From Lycocorax pyrrhopterus obiensis (lineage: Eukaryota > Chordata > Aves > Passeriformes > Paradisaeidae): a DNA stretch of 64,000 nucleotides. Position numbers and translations under genes: made by a program. Of the stretch, positions 1 to 13,289 are shown piece after piece. The DNA lies in assembly GCA_014706295.1 (NCBI GenBank), contig JACSVZ010000001.1, positions 39,740,383 through 39,804,382 of the forward strand. The letters are read 5' to 3'. Position 1 is the stretch's first letter; every line of letters begins with the position of its first letter. Below the pieces are notes generated by a model. That model was given only the letters and a program-made list of their open reading frames with translations, was not told the origin of the DNA and did not search any database.

Positions 1-3000
1 TACCTGCAATAGTTTGCAGAAAGAGATGGGTGCCTAGCAATGTCAATTCTGATATCTGGTGGTCCAAATCATGGCTGGAAGGGTCTTATCCCTTCCACTG
101 ACTGGATACAGGATGATCTAAAGTCAGATGCCCCTAAGTTGTACCATGATGAATCTGGGTCAGAATGTCGTTTTCATAAAGCAAGAGTTAATTAAACAGC
201 ATGCTTGTCCTCTCTTCATTAAAATAATATGTTTAAAAAGGAAAACAGGGTAATGGTGTGTATATGGACACACAAACACTGAACCATGTGAGAAGTGTCA
301 TATGCTCCCTGCTTGTCAGTGTGCAGCTGTACTTCAGGTTGCTAAGAATTTGAATTCTTGAAGGAAAAAAATGCCTTTTTTTCTTTCCTAACAGCAAAGG
401 GTAACATGAAGTTGGCTTCTCTGCCTGTTCACTCTGAGGCTTATTTTCCCCCTGCTAATTTGCAGTGTTGAGCTAAAGTCCAGAAAAAGAAACCGATTTT
501 AATGCCATTGAATATACCCTATTCACTGACTCTCTTTCCACCCACAGGTTTCAACAGATAGGAAATACCAGTAATTACAGCTTTGTCCCCATGCTCTCTT
601 TTCCAATTCTGCTAGATGAAATTTGCCTCTAGCATTCTTTTGATTTTCTCTCACATGAATATAAAGAAAACAAGACTTTCTATAAACACCATTTGCTTTG
701 ATAGCATTAATCTGGGGATTAATTTAGTCATAGATCTAAATTTTCTTTTTGGCTAATTTTCTCAACAATCTCACACTTCCAGCCTGTACTTAGATTTCCA
801 ATAGTTCAACTACGGGACTAAGGGCCTGCTCTTAAGGAAGCTTGCAGCATGAACGGGAGCAACGGCAGGTGGGTAATGCAAGGCTGGGATTTGCATCCAT
901 TGCATTCGGTGGCTGTGGTTCTTGCTCACCACGTAACCATTTAAATCATTCAGAGGGAGCCTTTTCAGAACCCTGTAAAGGGGCTCTGCCATCAGGCTAA
1001 TCAAATGTGTCAGACCTGCCTCGGGAAGAGACAGGTCCTCCAGGCAAAGGCTGATGGAGAACCTGGGAGAAGGACCATCCAGGAGGCAGAGCCACAGATG
1101 ATGGGCACAGCCTCCGGGTGACAATACCTGGATGCAAGTAACTCAGGTGGGATGAGAAGTGGGGGAATGGAGGACAATTGTGGCACTCACCAGACAGCAG
1201 TCTCGAAGTGCAGCCCTTCTGAGGAATGGGCCGCCTTGTGGGCCAAAGACTCCGCCCCTGTTTTAAGCGACGCAGCACAGATTCTGCAGTGCCTATCCAG
1301 TGCCATCCTTCATGCAGCCACACAGAGAATGTGCTGAAGGCAAAGCCCTGTGAGAAATAGGGTGACTTTGATGCTCACCAGTCTGCAGTATATGGGAGCT
1401 GTAAGGGCACTTTGGCAGGCCCACGCTGTACAGCTGTGAAGGCAGCACAACACAGCAGAGGGGTTTGTAAATACAAAATGTCTGTGCTCCCTCAGCCTGA
1501 TTGCTCTATAGATCTGTCAGGGCAGACTACCAAGGAGGAATCAAGGGAGAAAGTGAATGGGCACTGTTCCTTGTTTGAATCATCATGCAGACTAGCAAAA
1601 AGTCCTTCCCAATTGACTTAGAAGCAAGAAAAGACTCAAGGTGTTTCCTTCTGGCATGAAGTATTATTCACAGTGACATTTAATGCTCTGTTAGGACAGT
1701 AGTAACATTTTTAAAAAGTAACAGCAATTTATGCAAGATGCAGGCCAGGCTGAGTAAGGTCTTAACAGCTCTACTTCGAATTTCAGTATATCCTAAAGCG
1801 CTGTGAGGATGGAACAAAGAAGGTTTGGCAAACATAGAAAACAGCTGCAAGTGAATTAAAATTATAGAAAGCTGCTAGTTTTTTCTCTTTTTTTTCTTTT
1901 TTTTTTCTTTTTTTTTTGGTTTGTTTTGGTTTTTTTTTTTGTTTCCTCAGAAGGTAATGGCAAATTATAGTCTTGGAAAAATGGGAATTGAGAATGGTCA
2001 GATCCAAGTGATGCAAGGATCCAGCCTACAGGCAAGAGAAGCCATAAGGCAGAGTTGGCAGAGAGCAGTCACTTTCACAGGTCAGGACATGAAGATATAG
2101 GCTTGTGACAAAGGAGGGCAAATCAGTTGTGCTGTAAGAATAACAAATGCAACAAATTTCAAGGTGATTGTGGAGAGACTGAAGAGATGCAGAACCAAAC
2201 TTTGTAACACGCCAGTTTGTCAGATTTTATGCTTGTATCTTATGAACTTCATTTTAGATAAATGCAGCCACTCCAGCACAGCTCAGCCCAAGCAAAGTTC
2301 AATGTGTAACTGAGGGCTCTTCTTTGACAATTTAGAATACAACCCTGGCCGCATGCTGCCACGGATCTTAAACATGGCTTTGTTATATCTGTATGTCATC
2401 CTTAAAGATTTCCCTTGCCTATAAGTAATGACATGTATCAAGCCACAGAAAGAGTCTCAGCGTTGGTCTGTCATTTGCCATGGCAAAAGATGAACACATT
2501 AATGCAGTGTTTCCTGGAACATGAAGACCTCCTCTTTTTGTGTGTGTCTCTCCTGTATCCGGGAACATTTACTTTGTGAAACTTTTGGGAGTCGTTAAAG
2601 AGCTTGGTAAATCTATAAGACCATTTCATAACCAGAGTATACTAGTCTTTAGTGGCAAGAAGCATTTTACCTTTCTAGAAGTTAAATGGACAGGATTCAG
2701 GGTCCACGATTTCTGTGTTGTCTGGGGATTAATATTTTGTGGTGGGACAAGGAGAGGGGAAGAAATGATACAGGTAATTTTCTTGCTAGTGTTTATCATG
2801 GGTATAATGGAATTGTGTTATATATGGAATTGTGTTGACTTTGACTACAACAGGGGATGGACAGGATGACAAGTGAGGTACCCTTATGTTTTTCCATAAG
2901 ATCAGGGAATGTAAAGTTTTATACTTCTTCATCTGTACCGAAACCTTTTTATGTGATACACAATGTTACACAGGGTTTTACTCTCACCGTATTTTGTTTC

Positions 3001-6000
3001 TTGATGTACCACTGGATTAAGGAGAGAAATAAGCAGTAAAAAACTATCATGATACAGAACATTTAAGGCACCTCATAGTAATGTGACACAATTATCTCTG
3101 AGTTGTATATTAAAGTACTTGAGTTAATTAAAGTCAAACAATAATTGTTCTGGGACCTGTGGGACGGTGATCAGATGAGCTAGTCCCCTTTGGCTGATAA
3201 TACAGAAGTATTAGATGTATTCCTGCACCCGGGAATGTTGCTGGCTTTTACCTCAGCATGTGCTCCATCTATGGTTACCTGTGCCTCCATCCACATCCAT
3301 CCCAATGACTGCAATGAGCTCACTAAGAGGGTTACTGCAGACCCTCAGTTCTTAGACCACTGTAATCTATTGATCACCTGCATTGGTACTGAATATGAAG
3401 ATTGGTTTTCCTAAGATATAGCAAGTATGTAAATTTTGAAGTACCAAATAACTTCTGTAAATTCCAAGAAGTCTGCCGGCTACCTGTCTGTTGGCAGATG
3501 GGACTCCAAGCACAAGCATCGGTTTTGAGAACTCTGTGCTCTGTTTTTGGAACTACTGCTGTGGTTCACTCAGTCATTGTCCAGCCTTTGCTAATAAACC
3601 TTTGATTAGATGCCTCGATCTCATCATACATGTAGCCAACAACTTAAACTCCCATGTGAGAGTTGCCAGGATTTTCTCAAAGATATTTATATAGGTGACA
3701 TTAAGATTGTGGCTTGTCTACAGTAGAAAGAAAAACCCCAGTTGTCCTGCATCAGATGAAAGAGTATAGCCAATAGTGCAAGGTTAATTTGTTGTGTGTG
3801 TCCACATATCTGCTGTCCTAGGTCACTGTGTAGAGATAGCCACCTTTTTCAAAAGCAGCTTACTCTGGGAATCTAGTCAGGCTACTTAGATGGCAGGCCT
3901 GAAGGTGCTAGGGGATCCTGGTGAGTACGTAAGGCTTTGGCACAGGGGACATTCTGGGTAGTTACGCGAGTGGAAAAAAAGGAAAAGCAAGACAAGATGA
4001 TGTTCCAGGAAACTGCAATAAGGACAAGAAATCACCTGCTGCTGAATTTTGAATTAAGTATGGGTCTAAAATAGGGGTTTATCTAATGCTTATGAAATTG
4101 CCAAAACCTCCTCTTCCACTACTTAGGGGACTACTGATTGTATGACAGTCTCACAAGTGAGGGGAAGTCCTTGGACAGTACGCTGCTGTCACACGGTTAG
4201 AAATAGTGCACCACTGATAAAGATTAGGGGTTTTTTTTCCAATTACTTTTCTCAACAGTTTTGCTAGCAATACTTCCCTTTGCAGACCAAATCTCTGCAG
4301 AGTGTGTGACAGTCTGGTTGTCTCCTTGTCCTACTTGGCAGTCTTCGGAGGGGATGTGCATCTAGGACGTGGAGGAAATGGGCATAAGAGGACCAACGAG
4401 CCAGCCACCCTTCTCTCCTCCACCCCCTTCATCATTAGGAGATGTCGTGAGTCAAACAGAGCTCCCACACTGCTCTGGTAAACGGGCCAGAGGCTGTGTG
4501 TGAATACAGCCATTGTGTAAATAAGTAATTATGTAAGTCCCCTTCCAACCCCTGTGACCTGTGTCGGCACTTGCGGGCAGATGCCAGGCTAAATGGAAAT
4601 GAGCAGAAGGGGTGATGCCAGCTGGCCAGTGCAAACCTTGTGTGCCTCCTAACCCATATAGACAAGTGTCCTCAAGTCCACAGACACAAGAAATCTTTGA
4701 TCCAGTTATCTGAGAAACACTAATTCTTTCCATGGTAATTCAGTGTCTCGCCCACTTCTGAAACCCAAAGGCCTAGTTACGACTTTTTGGAGACATCAAA
4801 AATAAGAGGAATAAACACACTAAAATCTGCTTGGCTCTGAGAACATTACCTCTAATCCTGCACAATATTAGCTGTTATAAGGAAATAAGAGTTTTGTGTT
4901 CTGCAAGCAGGGCAGATTTGGTCTTCTGAGAAGGGAAGGGAGCAGGTGGATGGCAAAGGCTCCCCCTAAAAAGCATGGCATTCAGGAAGATAATTCCCCT
5001 GGGATTAATGAAAACACACATTGTTTAAGTGACTCCCTGCAGAGGAAATTTGGAAGTCTTTGCTTTGGGGCTTAAAAAGAACGCTTGGATTTGCTTACAG
5101 GTAATGAACAAAAGAGAAGAGGAGCCTGGTCACAGCAAATGGCGTTGGGTCTGTGCCTGGGGGAGGAGTGATTATCCTGAGTACAAAGGAATGATTTCTC
5201 TTGAAACAGAAGGTTGAGACCATATTTTTGGGGAAGTCAAGAGCTAACAGCTGTGATGGTGCTGAATGCAGGTTTAATTAATTTTTTTCTTCTGCAAGTT
5301 GTAGCCAAAGAGCCGTCATTAAGAGCTGGGTCGTGATTCTACCTTCTCGTAATGAACTTCCAAAGGTTAGTGAGCTGCTAGGAGACGTTCAGTGAAATCT
5401 GGGTCAACTGAGAATATTTTCCAGACTGTGACATGATAATGCCTCTCTCTCTTCCCTGCTCAGGCCTGTCCTGCCTCCAGAGCAGGCTCACACATTACTC
5501 TGGCTTTCTTTAAGTGTCTTTGCAGTAGGTAAGAAATGCCCAAATAACCAGTGCAGTCACATATGACAAACTGAAGACTTCACAGGCAGTGAGTTGTATG
5601 GATAAAGCTTTTTGGGCTGCATATTTTCATAGCCTCTCCTTTGGACCCCTTCACATTCACCCCTTTTCTGTAACAACAGTATGGGTGGAAAGACACTTGT
5701 ACACAAACACTTTGGGGAAAATAAACAATCCCTGAAAAGGTTTGTCAAAGATATCTTTTTGGCAAGAGGAGATGCTCAGTAGGTCTCTGATCTGTTGAAG
5801 CGTGGATGGGGAGGGAATTCTGCAAAGTATCATCACCATTAACTTTCTGTAGCCATTTTGTTGATACGTAGAAAACATTAGAAATCACTACCTTTTGTTT
5901 CTTTTTGTCAGTAATCTTCCACTGGAGTAGAAGTAGTCAGTGAGTTCAGAGGATAAATCAGTTTGTAATGCCAGAAGCAGGCCTGTTTGTTTGAGATAGG

Positions 6001-7370
6001 CTTCTACCTCTAGGAGCAGATGGAAGGACACAAAAGGTCAAGAAAGAAAGAGCAACAACCACATGAAATAGAGATTGATTTTTGCCTCAAATAACTCCCG
6101 AGCAGCAGTGCAAGAACTCTGACAGAAGAAGCCCTTTCTAAAGCTCAACAGGTAGAAAGGACTTTGTGATCCTTCAAGTCCACAGTGGGGCAGAAAAGAT
6201 GAAGAACAAGGACCTACAAGGTCCTTCATTTCTTCTCCACCTGGCATTACTGTTTCCAGCCCATATATAAGGGTTTTGCCCTGCTGTGTGAGCCAGACAA
6301 GCTGTTTTTCCTTCTTACAGTTCCCCTAAGCTGCCTGAACCACCAGGGATAACCCTTTCAGCTGGGGTGGGCCTGGAGATCCTGCTTGGTCCAGCTCCAG
6401 AAACTCCTCAGGCCACTAAAGTCTCTCCCTCTCCCTGAGCAAACAATCTATTTAAGATCCCTGAATGAAAGGCAGATATGAGGATATTTTTATTGCTGTC
6501 TTTGTATTTTCTTTAGTTACCTTCCCATTGTGGTTGCTGCCTTCCTGTGTACTCCTCTAGAGCAGGAAGGAGTAAAATTAAAGAAGCAGAGGAAAGTTCT
6601 AGAAATCAGGAATATTCTCCACTGGTTTTCATTCTCTGTCTTATACTGTACTGGGAACGGAAGAATCCTAGAGAGCACACTTGCTGCTGCCAAGAAAATC
6701 TTTATTTTATAGCACAAAAGCAGCTTCCTGGACAAACAGCCTATCCAACCATGCATTTTTTCTCCCTAGTGAGCATCATGGTTATTATATGGAAAAGTGA
6801 AAAGTAACTGATATTAAGACTTTAGGATCCTCAGACGCCCTTCATTTAGTATTTTGGAATTAACTTGAGGTTTATAGTCATGGAAGCAATTTGTTAAATA
6901 TAAACTAGAAAATTCAATCTGAAAGTAAATGACTACAGGGCACACAGACGGCATTTGATACCGAAGGGAAAGGTAGCTGTAAAATACAAGGGAGTTGAGA
7001 AAAATAATAACAGTGAGGCTTGTTCTGCCAACAAGCATGGAGTTGCCCATATTTTTGTATTCTGTGTTTTTTCTAATTCCAGATTCATTTTCTGAATAGG
7101 ATTGAACAGCCATTTTTTACTGTAATTCTCTATGTCAACCAACAGAGCTTTTGCAGAGAGCCACTCCAGGTCCCTGGAAAAGCTGGCTAGCACAGAGACG
7201 AGTGAAAAGGCAGCAAGACTGCTGCTACTTAAATTAACTGAAACAATATTTTGGCTGTACAGGCTTCTGAATTCCCTCAGTAAGGCTTAAAAAGAGCCAT
7301 CTGGTCAGAACATTACCTCTCTAGTTAGATCCTGCTTTGGAAATTGAAATGAGGCTCACGAGCGCTCGTT
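1..7370 (-). other. CLYBL intron downstream of exon 7, distal part
   Basis: No coding exon could be recognised on either strand, and open frames are short and lack familiar motifs. It holds a T-rich tract at 1879-1945 and a 13-bp direct repeat (ATGGAATTGTGTT) near 2808-2837. TAATTA-type homeobox motifs occur singly, for example TTTAATTAATT near 5275. No LINE or SINE was recognised. It is taken as intronic because the terminal CLYBL exon is still missing; if that exon lies elsewhere, part of it could be intergenic. Confidence 0.5.
1879..1945. repeat. T-rich low-complexity tract
   Basis: Runs of 6-13 T are broken by single C residues or GG. This is simple sequence; no poly(A)-tailed retrocopy could be recognised on the minus strand beside it. 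Confidence 0.8.
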
Positions 7371-8960
7371 AATGCTTTTTAAAGAGGGGTTTTGGAGGTG
7401 GGTAGTTGCCTTGGTGGGTTGGTTGGTGCAGAGCAGGTTTTGGCACGATGGTGGGCAGGTGCCTGCAGTGCTGGGTGTCTTCCCACTCCATGCCCATAGC
7501 AAAGCATCGGCTGAACTGGGAACGTGCCGACACAGCACGGCTCTTCCAAAAGCAACTCACCCTGCATTTACCTCCTTGAGCCGACAAGGATAGAGGAGTT
7601 GTGCCTTGCTGAGGGGGAGCCCAGAGAGGTGCCATCCTCTGCAGGGCCTGTGTCCCCCGGGACAGGAGCAGCTGCCTCCTCCAGGGGCTACCTCTGGGTG
7701 GAAAGGCTACGGAGGCGCACAGACCCATCCTGCTCCCGGCTCATGGTGAAACTTCTCCCCGCAGGAAATATCAATGTGCCATCCGAGTCCCTCTCCCCCT
7801 GCGTTTTGGACACAGGTCTTTAATGAGTGGAGGAAAACAGATTAAGAGCCACCGAATGCCTGCTGGGGAGTGGAAAGGGGGGAAGCTGGCAAGAAAATGT
7901 TTTTGTATGAGTTTCTGCCCTGCTTAGAAGCTTTTGCAGCCCTGTGTAGTAAAATCTGTCTCCTTCTCTCCCCACCTGGCATAACTCCCTCAGGACTGAT
8001 TGCACCAATGTAGGAAGCAGTATAGCACAAGCAATTAGCTAATACAGCCCCTTCTGCTCTATTGTAAAGGTTCAAAATTTGCCCCCAGATGGATCTTTCT
8101 AAGAGAAAAGCCTTCAACCATGACACAAAACACATTTGTAAAGCATTTTTCAAATACTAAAACTGTATAGAGAAACTTTGAGTACTAATATGAGCTCTCT
8201 TGATCTCAGTTTTGACATTAAAATTTCGCTTGGCCACTTTTAAAAAAGATAAACCACATAACAGTGGCCCATGCTTAAATCCCATCAGCACTCTTCATCT
8301 TTGCACAGAGATGCACCAGAACCTAGACTTCTAAAGGCTGGTGCTCCTTAAAGATGGCAATTTATCACAAATTCCCGAATCCTCCACTTTGCAGTGAAAG
8401 GAATACACATTGCCTAATTAACATAAAGGACAGCAAATGCCCTGTGCTCTCAGAGGGAGGGCTGACAGCGCTGCAGCCCAGCATGCACAGAGGTACCCTG
8501 TGCTGCCACTGTCGCTCTGGGATGGGATCCAGCTTGGGTGGCGGCACCTCAAAACTCGGCAGTCTGTCCTGGGCAAGGGGAGTGGGGGGCTGGGCTGCTC
8601 CCTCACTCCCAGCTCTACACAAAGCCCCGAGATGTAATGTCCTGTAAAGTGCAATATAATCCCTGTGGGTTGATGGGGTTTCATACAGCCCCATGCCTGA
8701 GGGATGCTCCCGTGCATCCCTTCCACGAGGCACCCCTGGGACATGGTCCTGCTTTCCTAGCAACCACGGGCTGGATTGAGACAGGGTGGATCCCACGTGG
8801 CTGGGGAGCCCTCCTGGGGTCCACGGCACAGCCAGGAGAAGGAGGGAAGCCGGGAGAGACCTCCCTGTGAGGCAGTGGGAGCTGGAGCTGGCCCAAGCAC
8901 GAGGGCGCATCGTCTCTAAGATACAGTGGCTTGGGGTAGCTTTTCCTAAACAAAGAGCAT
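7371..8960. other. GC-richer intron block with long chance-like open frames
   Basis: Base composition rises compared with both flanks, with many CCC, GGG and CAG words and scattered CpGs. Overlapping frames stay open on both strands. The longest open frame of the window, 244 codons at 8365-9099 minus, is here. None of these frames shows a domain, repeat or signal that I recognise, and several overlap in different frames, which fits low stop density rather than coding. An unannotated transcript or regulatory island remains possible. Confidence 0.4.
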
Positions 8961-11900
8961 TATAAGGGAGCCACTGCTGGAAATTTCCATTCCTTTGTTG
9001 GATTGATGCTGTGTAAATAAATGCATTCCTAAGATTTTTCATAATCCTGGAAAGGTCCGTAAATGAAACTGTACACTTTGCCAAATCACTGGAGTTCATA
9101 TATATTATTCCTCAGCTGCTGGGAACATGATATACAATGGCACAGAATATAATGCCAGAAACATATGTTAAAGGTCTTCTTAGAAGCACTCTGGGCATTT
9201 GTATGCGGCACGTACAGATATTTCTTTTGATTTGCTCTATGAGATTTAAATATTCAACCCATATTACAACCTGGGTTTGTGATATCCTTACCTTAACTCT
9301 AAATAATCCTTACCTGACAAGTGACCTTGGCAGCATCATTTAGTTATTCCCTAGTTTAATATGTGGGTGCTTTGAAAGCATTTGTAAATTAGTATGTGAG
9401 ATAAATGTGTAATCAACCTTTTTATTCTTCTGCTTTTCTTTCTATTTGGATTTTATTTAAAAGTAAGGCAATTTGGGAAGATTCAATTTCAATAATGATA
9501 TTGTGCCTGATGTATTTACATGTTGAACGGCTTAAAAATGCATTTTCAGTGTCTAACATTTTTGTCATATATAAACACTAACTACATATAGAAGAGATAC
9601 AGTTCTGTATCCAGTGTACTGGTAAAGTAAAACTCAGGAGTTATTTAAATAGTAAAGACTCTTATATCCTCATTGTTAGAAATCAGATATTTTTCTTAAA
9701 ACAGGATGGTAACTTCTCCCACTAACTCTACCCCCTTACATTCAGTTAATCTGTATTTATAAGATCACTTCCCTGTTTAACATAGTACAAATGCTCTAGA
9801 AATTTCTAACAGAAAGTGTTCTTTAGACTACTGGAATGACGTTTATCACCCTTCTTTCTCATTTTTGAGCACGCCGACATTTATCTTGTATTTAGACTTC
9901 CCAATAGCTATGCCTGCTTTCTTTAGGATGATAATTTTAATTTTGAAAATCATATCCCCTAGTAATGCAGTTCTACTGGAAAAATAATGAAATTACCTGG
10001 AAATAACACTTTTCTTTTTAAGTACTTTTCAGTTTTAGATCTCAAAGTTCTAGACAAAAGAGAGCACTTAATAAATAGTAGAATAAAATACAAAATGTAC
10101 TTTTTCAACATTTGTTTCTACTTGTCCAAAACATAACATTACCATTTATTTCCTAGACATACTATTTTTTAGTTGGATTAGAAATGTGAAAAATAGCCCT
10201 ACAAACAAAACAACCTAGAAATCAAACCAAAGCAACCCCTCAGACAGGACTATCTCCATAAGGCAAGCCCAAATACTTCTGGCTAGCTAGTTAGCTCTCT
10301 AATTTCCTTCTGTATGGACACTGCCACAGCACCTCTAATTCCACAGTGCTCAGATGAGATCCTAATTTTTCCTGACCTCAGTACTCACATTTGGGGGCTG
10401 CTATGTCAAAGCATTTCAGCGTCCAGGATGAAGGAGCCTGGTTCAGCCTTCTTTCAAAAGAAGATTATTATGGTAATTGTAGGTCTCAAATCGGAATAGA
10501 TTATAAAAGCTTATTAATGTATTTTAATATAAAATATCGTTAACTAAGGGCATCAAACTTTAAACCAAATTAACAGCAAACTATGATCCCAGAGACTGCA
10601 GACCAGTAACTTACCTACCACACAAACAGCTGCACAAATCCCTCACATTTATTTTTTCCAGGCTTTCAACTTTGATTAATAACATGGTAAAACCATGCAA
10701 GTCTCAACCATATTAACCACCGCTATATTTTTAGTCTTACTGACATGAACACTTTAATATAATAAAAGGGAAAGGAAAACAGAAGAGGTGTTTCATTAGG
10801 ACACGAGGATTACTGAAACCGCTGTGTGGAGTATTTGCCAGGAGGTGGTGGGGGAAGAGTTATTACTCACATTTTAGCATGTCGTTAGGATGTGGAGCGA
10901 GAGGATCCCTCAGTGAGATATGTTTGCTTTGGAAAAAAAATTAAGCAATCAGGCAGCCCAAGCTCTTCTCACTGACGCAGTCATAATAGCAAATTAGAAA
11001 CTCAGCTAACGAGTTTCCAGCATTACATGGAAAACTATTTTTCCAAATCTGTTGTAAAGTCCAGTAATACAACAGTGCTACAAGATCCAGAAGTTCACAT
11101 ATTAACCTGCCAGTCCTTTTTTATTGATAGAGGGCTACATGCAAAAATATATGAAGCATGCAACCTGGTTGCTTAAAAAAATAGCCTGCATCACAAACCC
11201 TTAGCAAATTTGCTCTTGCAGCTGCTTACAGAAGCTTATAACATATTTTAAAAGCATTTATGAAGAGAAAAAAATCCCCCAAACCCAAGTAAACCCCCCC
11301 GAATGGCTGATATAAACAAAAAACCTCAGCATTATGTCAGTAAAATAGCAGCTTCGAAACAAATTTAAAGACTAACACTTGCCTAACACAAAATTATTCA
11401 ATATTAAACATACTTGGCTTAACAATTGTGTGATACTGGGACTAGAGTTAAATTTAGTCCAGTCTCCTAGTTGACTGTTCATATGGCAGGGCTGTTCCTT
11501 AGATGAGTTTCTGACACTAAACTCAGCTGAATGAATAGTATTAAACACATCATAAACAATATTTGGCTGAGTAAGTTGTTTGACTTTTCTCTTGCTGCAT
11601 CTACCTGCCTACACATTTGCACCAGCAGTATGTTCGTAACGATGCCTTTTGTAAGGGAGCCAAGCCTTGTAAATCAGAACAATGGGCAAAACCAGCCACA
11701 TATTTTTTATTTCTATATTGTTTGCATGAAGAGAGCTACATTTCAAAATTGAGGGGAAGAGAACAAAGAGATCCAGGCACACAGCATCCTAAGAGTGACC
11801 CTGAAATCGCTGCTCTGGACAGCACCCAAATAGCATAGTCATGGCTGTACTGGAAACACCGAGGTACCACAAAGGGGATGCAATAGCCCAGCAAGGAGAA

Positions 11901-13164
11901 GTGCAGAGCAACAGCAAATACCTTGTCACACTTTTACTCTGAGAAGAAAGCATAATTTCTATTTTGACCTTTACAGCATTTTTAACGCACAACATCCGCA
12001 CTATCAGAAATGCAGGGGAACAGGGAAGGCAGATATCCCATTTTTTTTCTACCCACTAAAAAGTGGAATAAAAAGTGCAGAAAACATTTATGTGGCACCA
12101 GAGAAAGTGAGACCCTATGCACAGTCTTATAGATGAACTTCACGACCAGAGGGGTTTGTCTCCTACTTGAATGCCACACGAGCACATGTGAACCATTCCC
12201 ACTCATCTGCACTCCCCATTCTGACATTGGGACTTTCCTTCTTAACTAGCCTAGGCTTGGCTGAGACTAAGATAAACATGTTTGGCTGCAACTTTTTTTT
12301 TCTTTCAAAAAGAGGCAAACTGGATTATAGCAAATAACCTTTAAGATAATTAACTGACAATGCCGCAACTAGCATAAAATCTTCCTTCAGGCGACCCCTA
12401 ATTTAAGTATTACTGGCACAAAGTGGAGACAGATTGTGCATCACCACCGCAATATTTACATAGCAGAAACCCACAGAGCAGGAAACGTGAGACTCAATGA
12501 TGCACTAAATTAGGAACAATCATATTCTAGTGTTAATTTGCTTTCTCCTCTATCCAAAATTCAGGTCCAGCAATTGGTACAAATGCACATAAAACATTCC
12601 CATTTTTAATGATTAAGAACCACAATCTGCAAGCAGTTCCACTCAAAAGTACATTCACTCACTACTGGGCATGTTAGAGGGATCAAACCCCCAAAAGTGA
12701 AACAGGTCTACCAGCATAGAGATTTTTTTAGAAACCGAAGGCTTCCTAATCCATTTATTTCTTTCCATAAAAGATGTCTGTGCAAGCAATCTGAGTCCTC
12801 TGCCAGACTACCTGACTTTTGGCTGCAAATATTTTCCTCTGACAGTAACACTGTGATTCTGCGGCATAATGGAGCAGCAGTTTTAATAGTCTGATGCTGT
12901 AGATACTTGCAGGTACTCAAAAGGCTGTGTAATCAAAGAATTAAAGTTAAAATGGGGAGGAAGGAAAAGATAGCCATTCTATTTCTAAATATATTGGGAA
13001 GCAATACATTTACAATATACACTATCCAGAGACAGATTTCCCAAGCAATACTCCTAGTTACAGCACACTTCATAAGATAAAAACAAAGAGCCATCACCGA
13101 CCTTTCTAAATCTTAAATATTATTCAAATTTGCTTCCACTATGGCATATTAACAAAATATTTAC
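8961..13164 (-). other. AT-rich, repeat-poor CLYBL intron downstream of exon 7
   Basis: About 4.2 kb of AT-rich sequence with no recognisable LINE, SINE or exon. It ends at the exon 7 donor (GTAAATATTTTG on the minus strand). The lack of repeats and the frequent AT-rich words suggest conserved non-coding sequence could be here, but I cannot show conservation from one sequence. Confidence 0.5.
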
Positions 13165-13289
13165 CTTGCCTAATCGCTGATGTTCTTCAAAAGCAGAAAT
13201 CAGTTCTTGTGCCCACTTTATTTTTTCAGGGCTTGGAGAGAACTGTTCCTGGACAACAGCAATTTGGTTGGGGTGAATCACCTGCTTAC
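13165..13289 (-). CDS. CLYBL: CLYBL internal exon (about exon 7): GKQVIHPNQIAVVQEQFSPS
   Basis: This 125-bp exon completes the split Gly codon from exon 6 and encodes KQVIHPNQIAVVQEQFSPSP followed by EKIKWAQELISAFEEHQRLGK. It is almost identical to human CLYBL (KQVIHPNQIAVVQEQFSPSPEKIKWAEELIAAFKEHQQLGK). KQVIHPNQI is the family's hallmark after the last barrel strands. It starts at TTTGTAG|GTAAGC, so a donor-like GTAAGC sits directly on the exon start. It ends at GGCAAG|GTAAAT in phase 0. In human the next exon adds about 30 residues with the catalytic Asp. I could not find that exon in the remaining 13164 bp, so the gene is incomplete in this window. Confidence 0.96.

Noticed and set aside
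1879..1945. T-rich tract as a possible poly(A) tail of a minus-strand retrocopy.
   Set aside because: No recognisable parent gene next to it, no target-site duplication, and C and GG interruptions fit simple sequence.
6915..6945. Minus strand CATTTACTTTCAG near 6921-6936 looks briefly like the start of the terminal CLYBL exon (AFTFQ).
   Set aside because: The following codons do not read GSMIDMP, the frame stops soon, and the preceding bases do not give a phase 0 Gly-Ala start.
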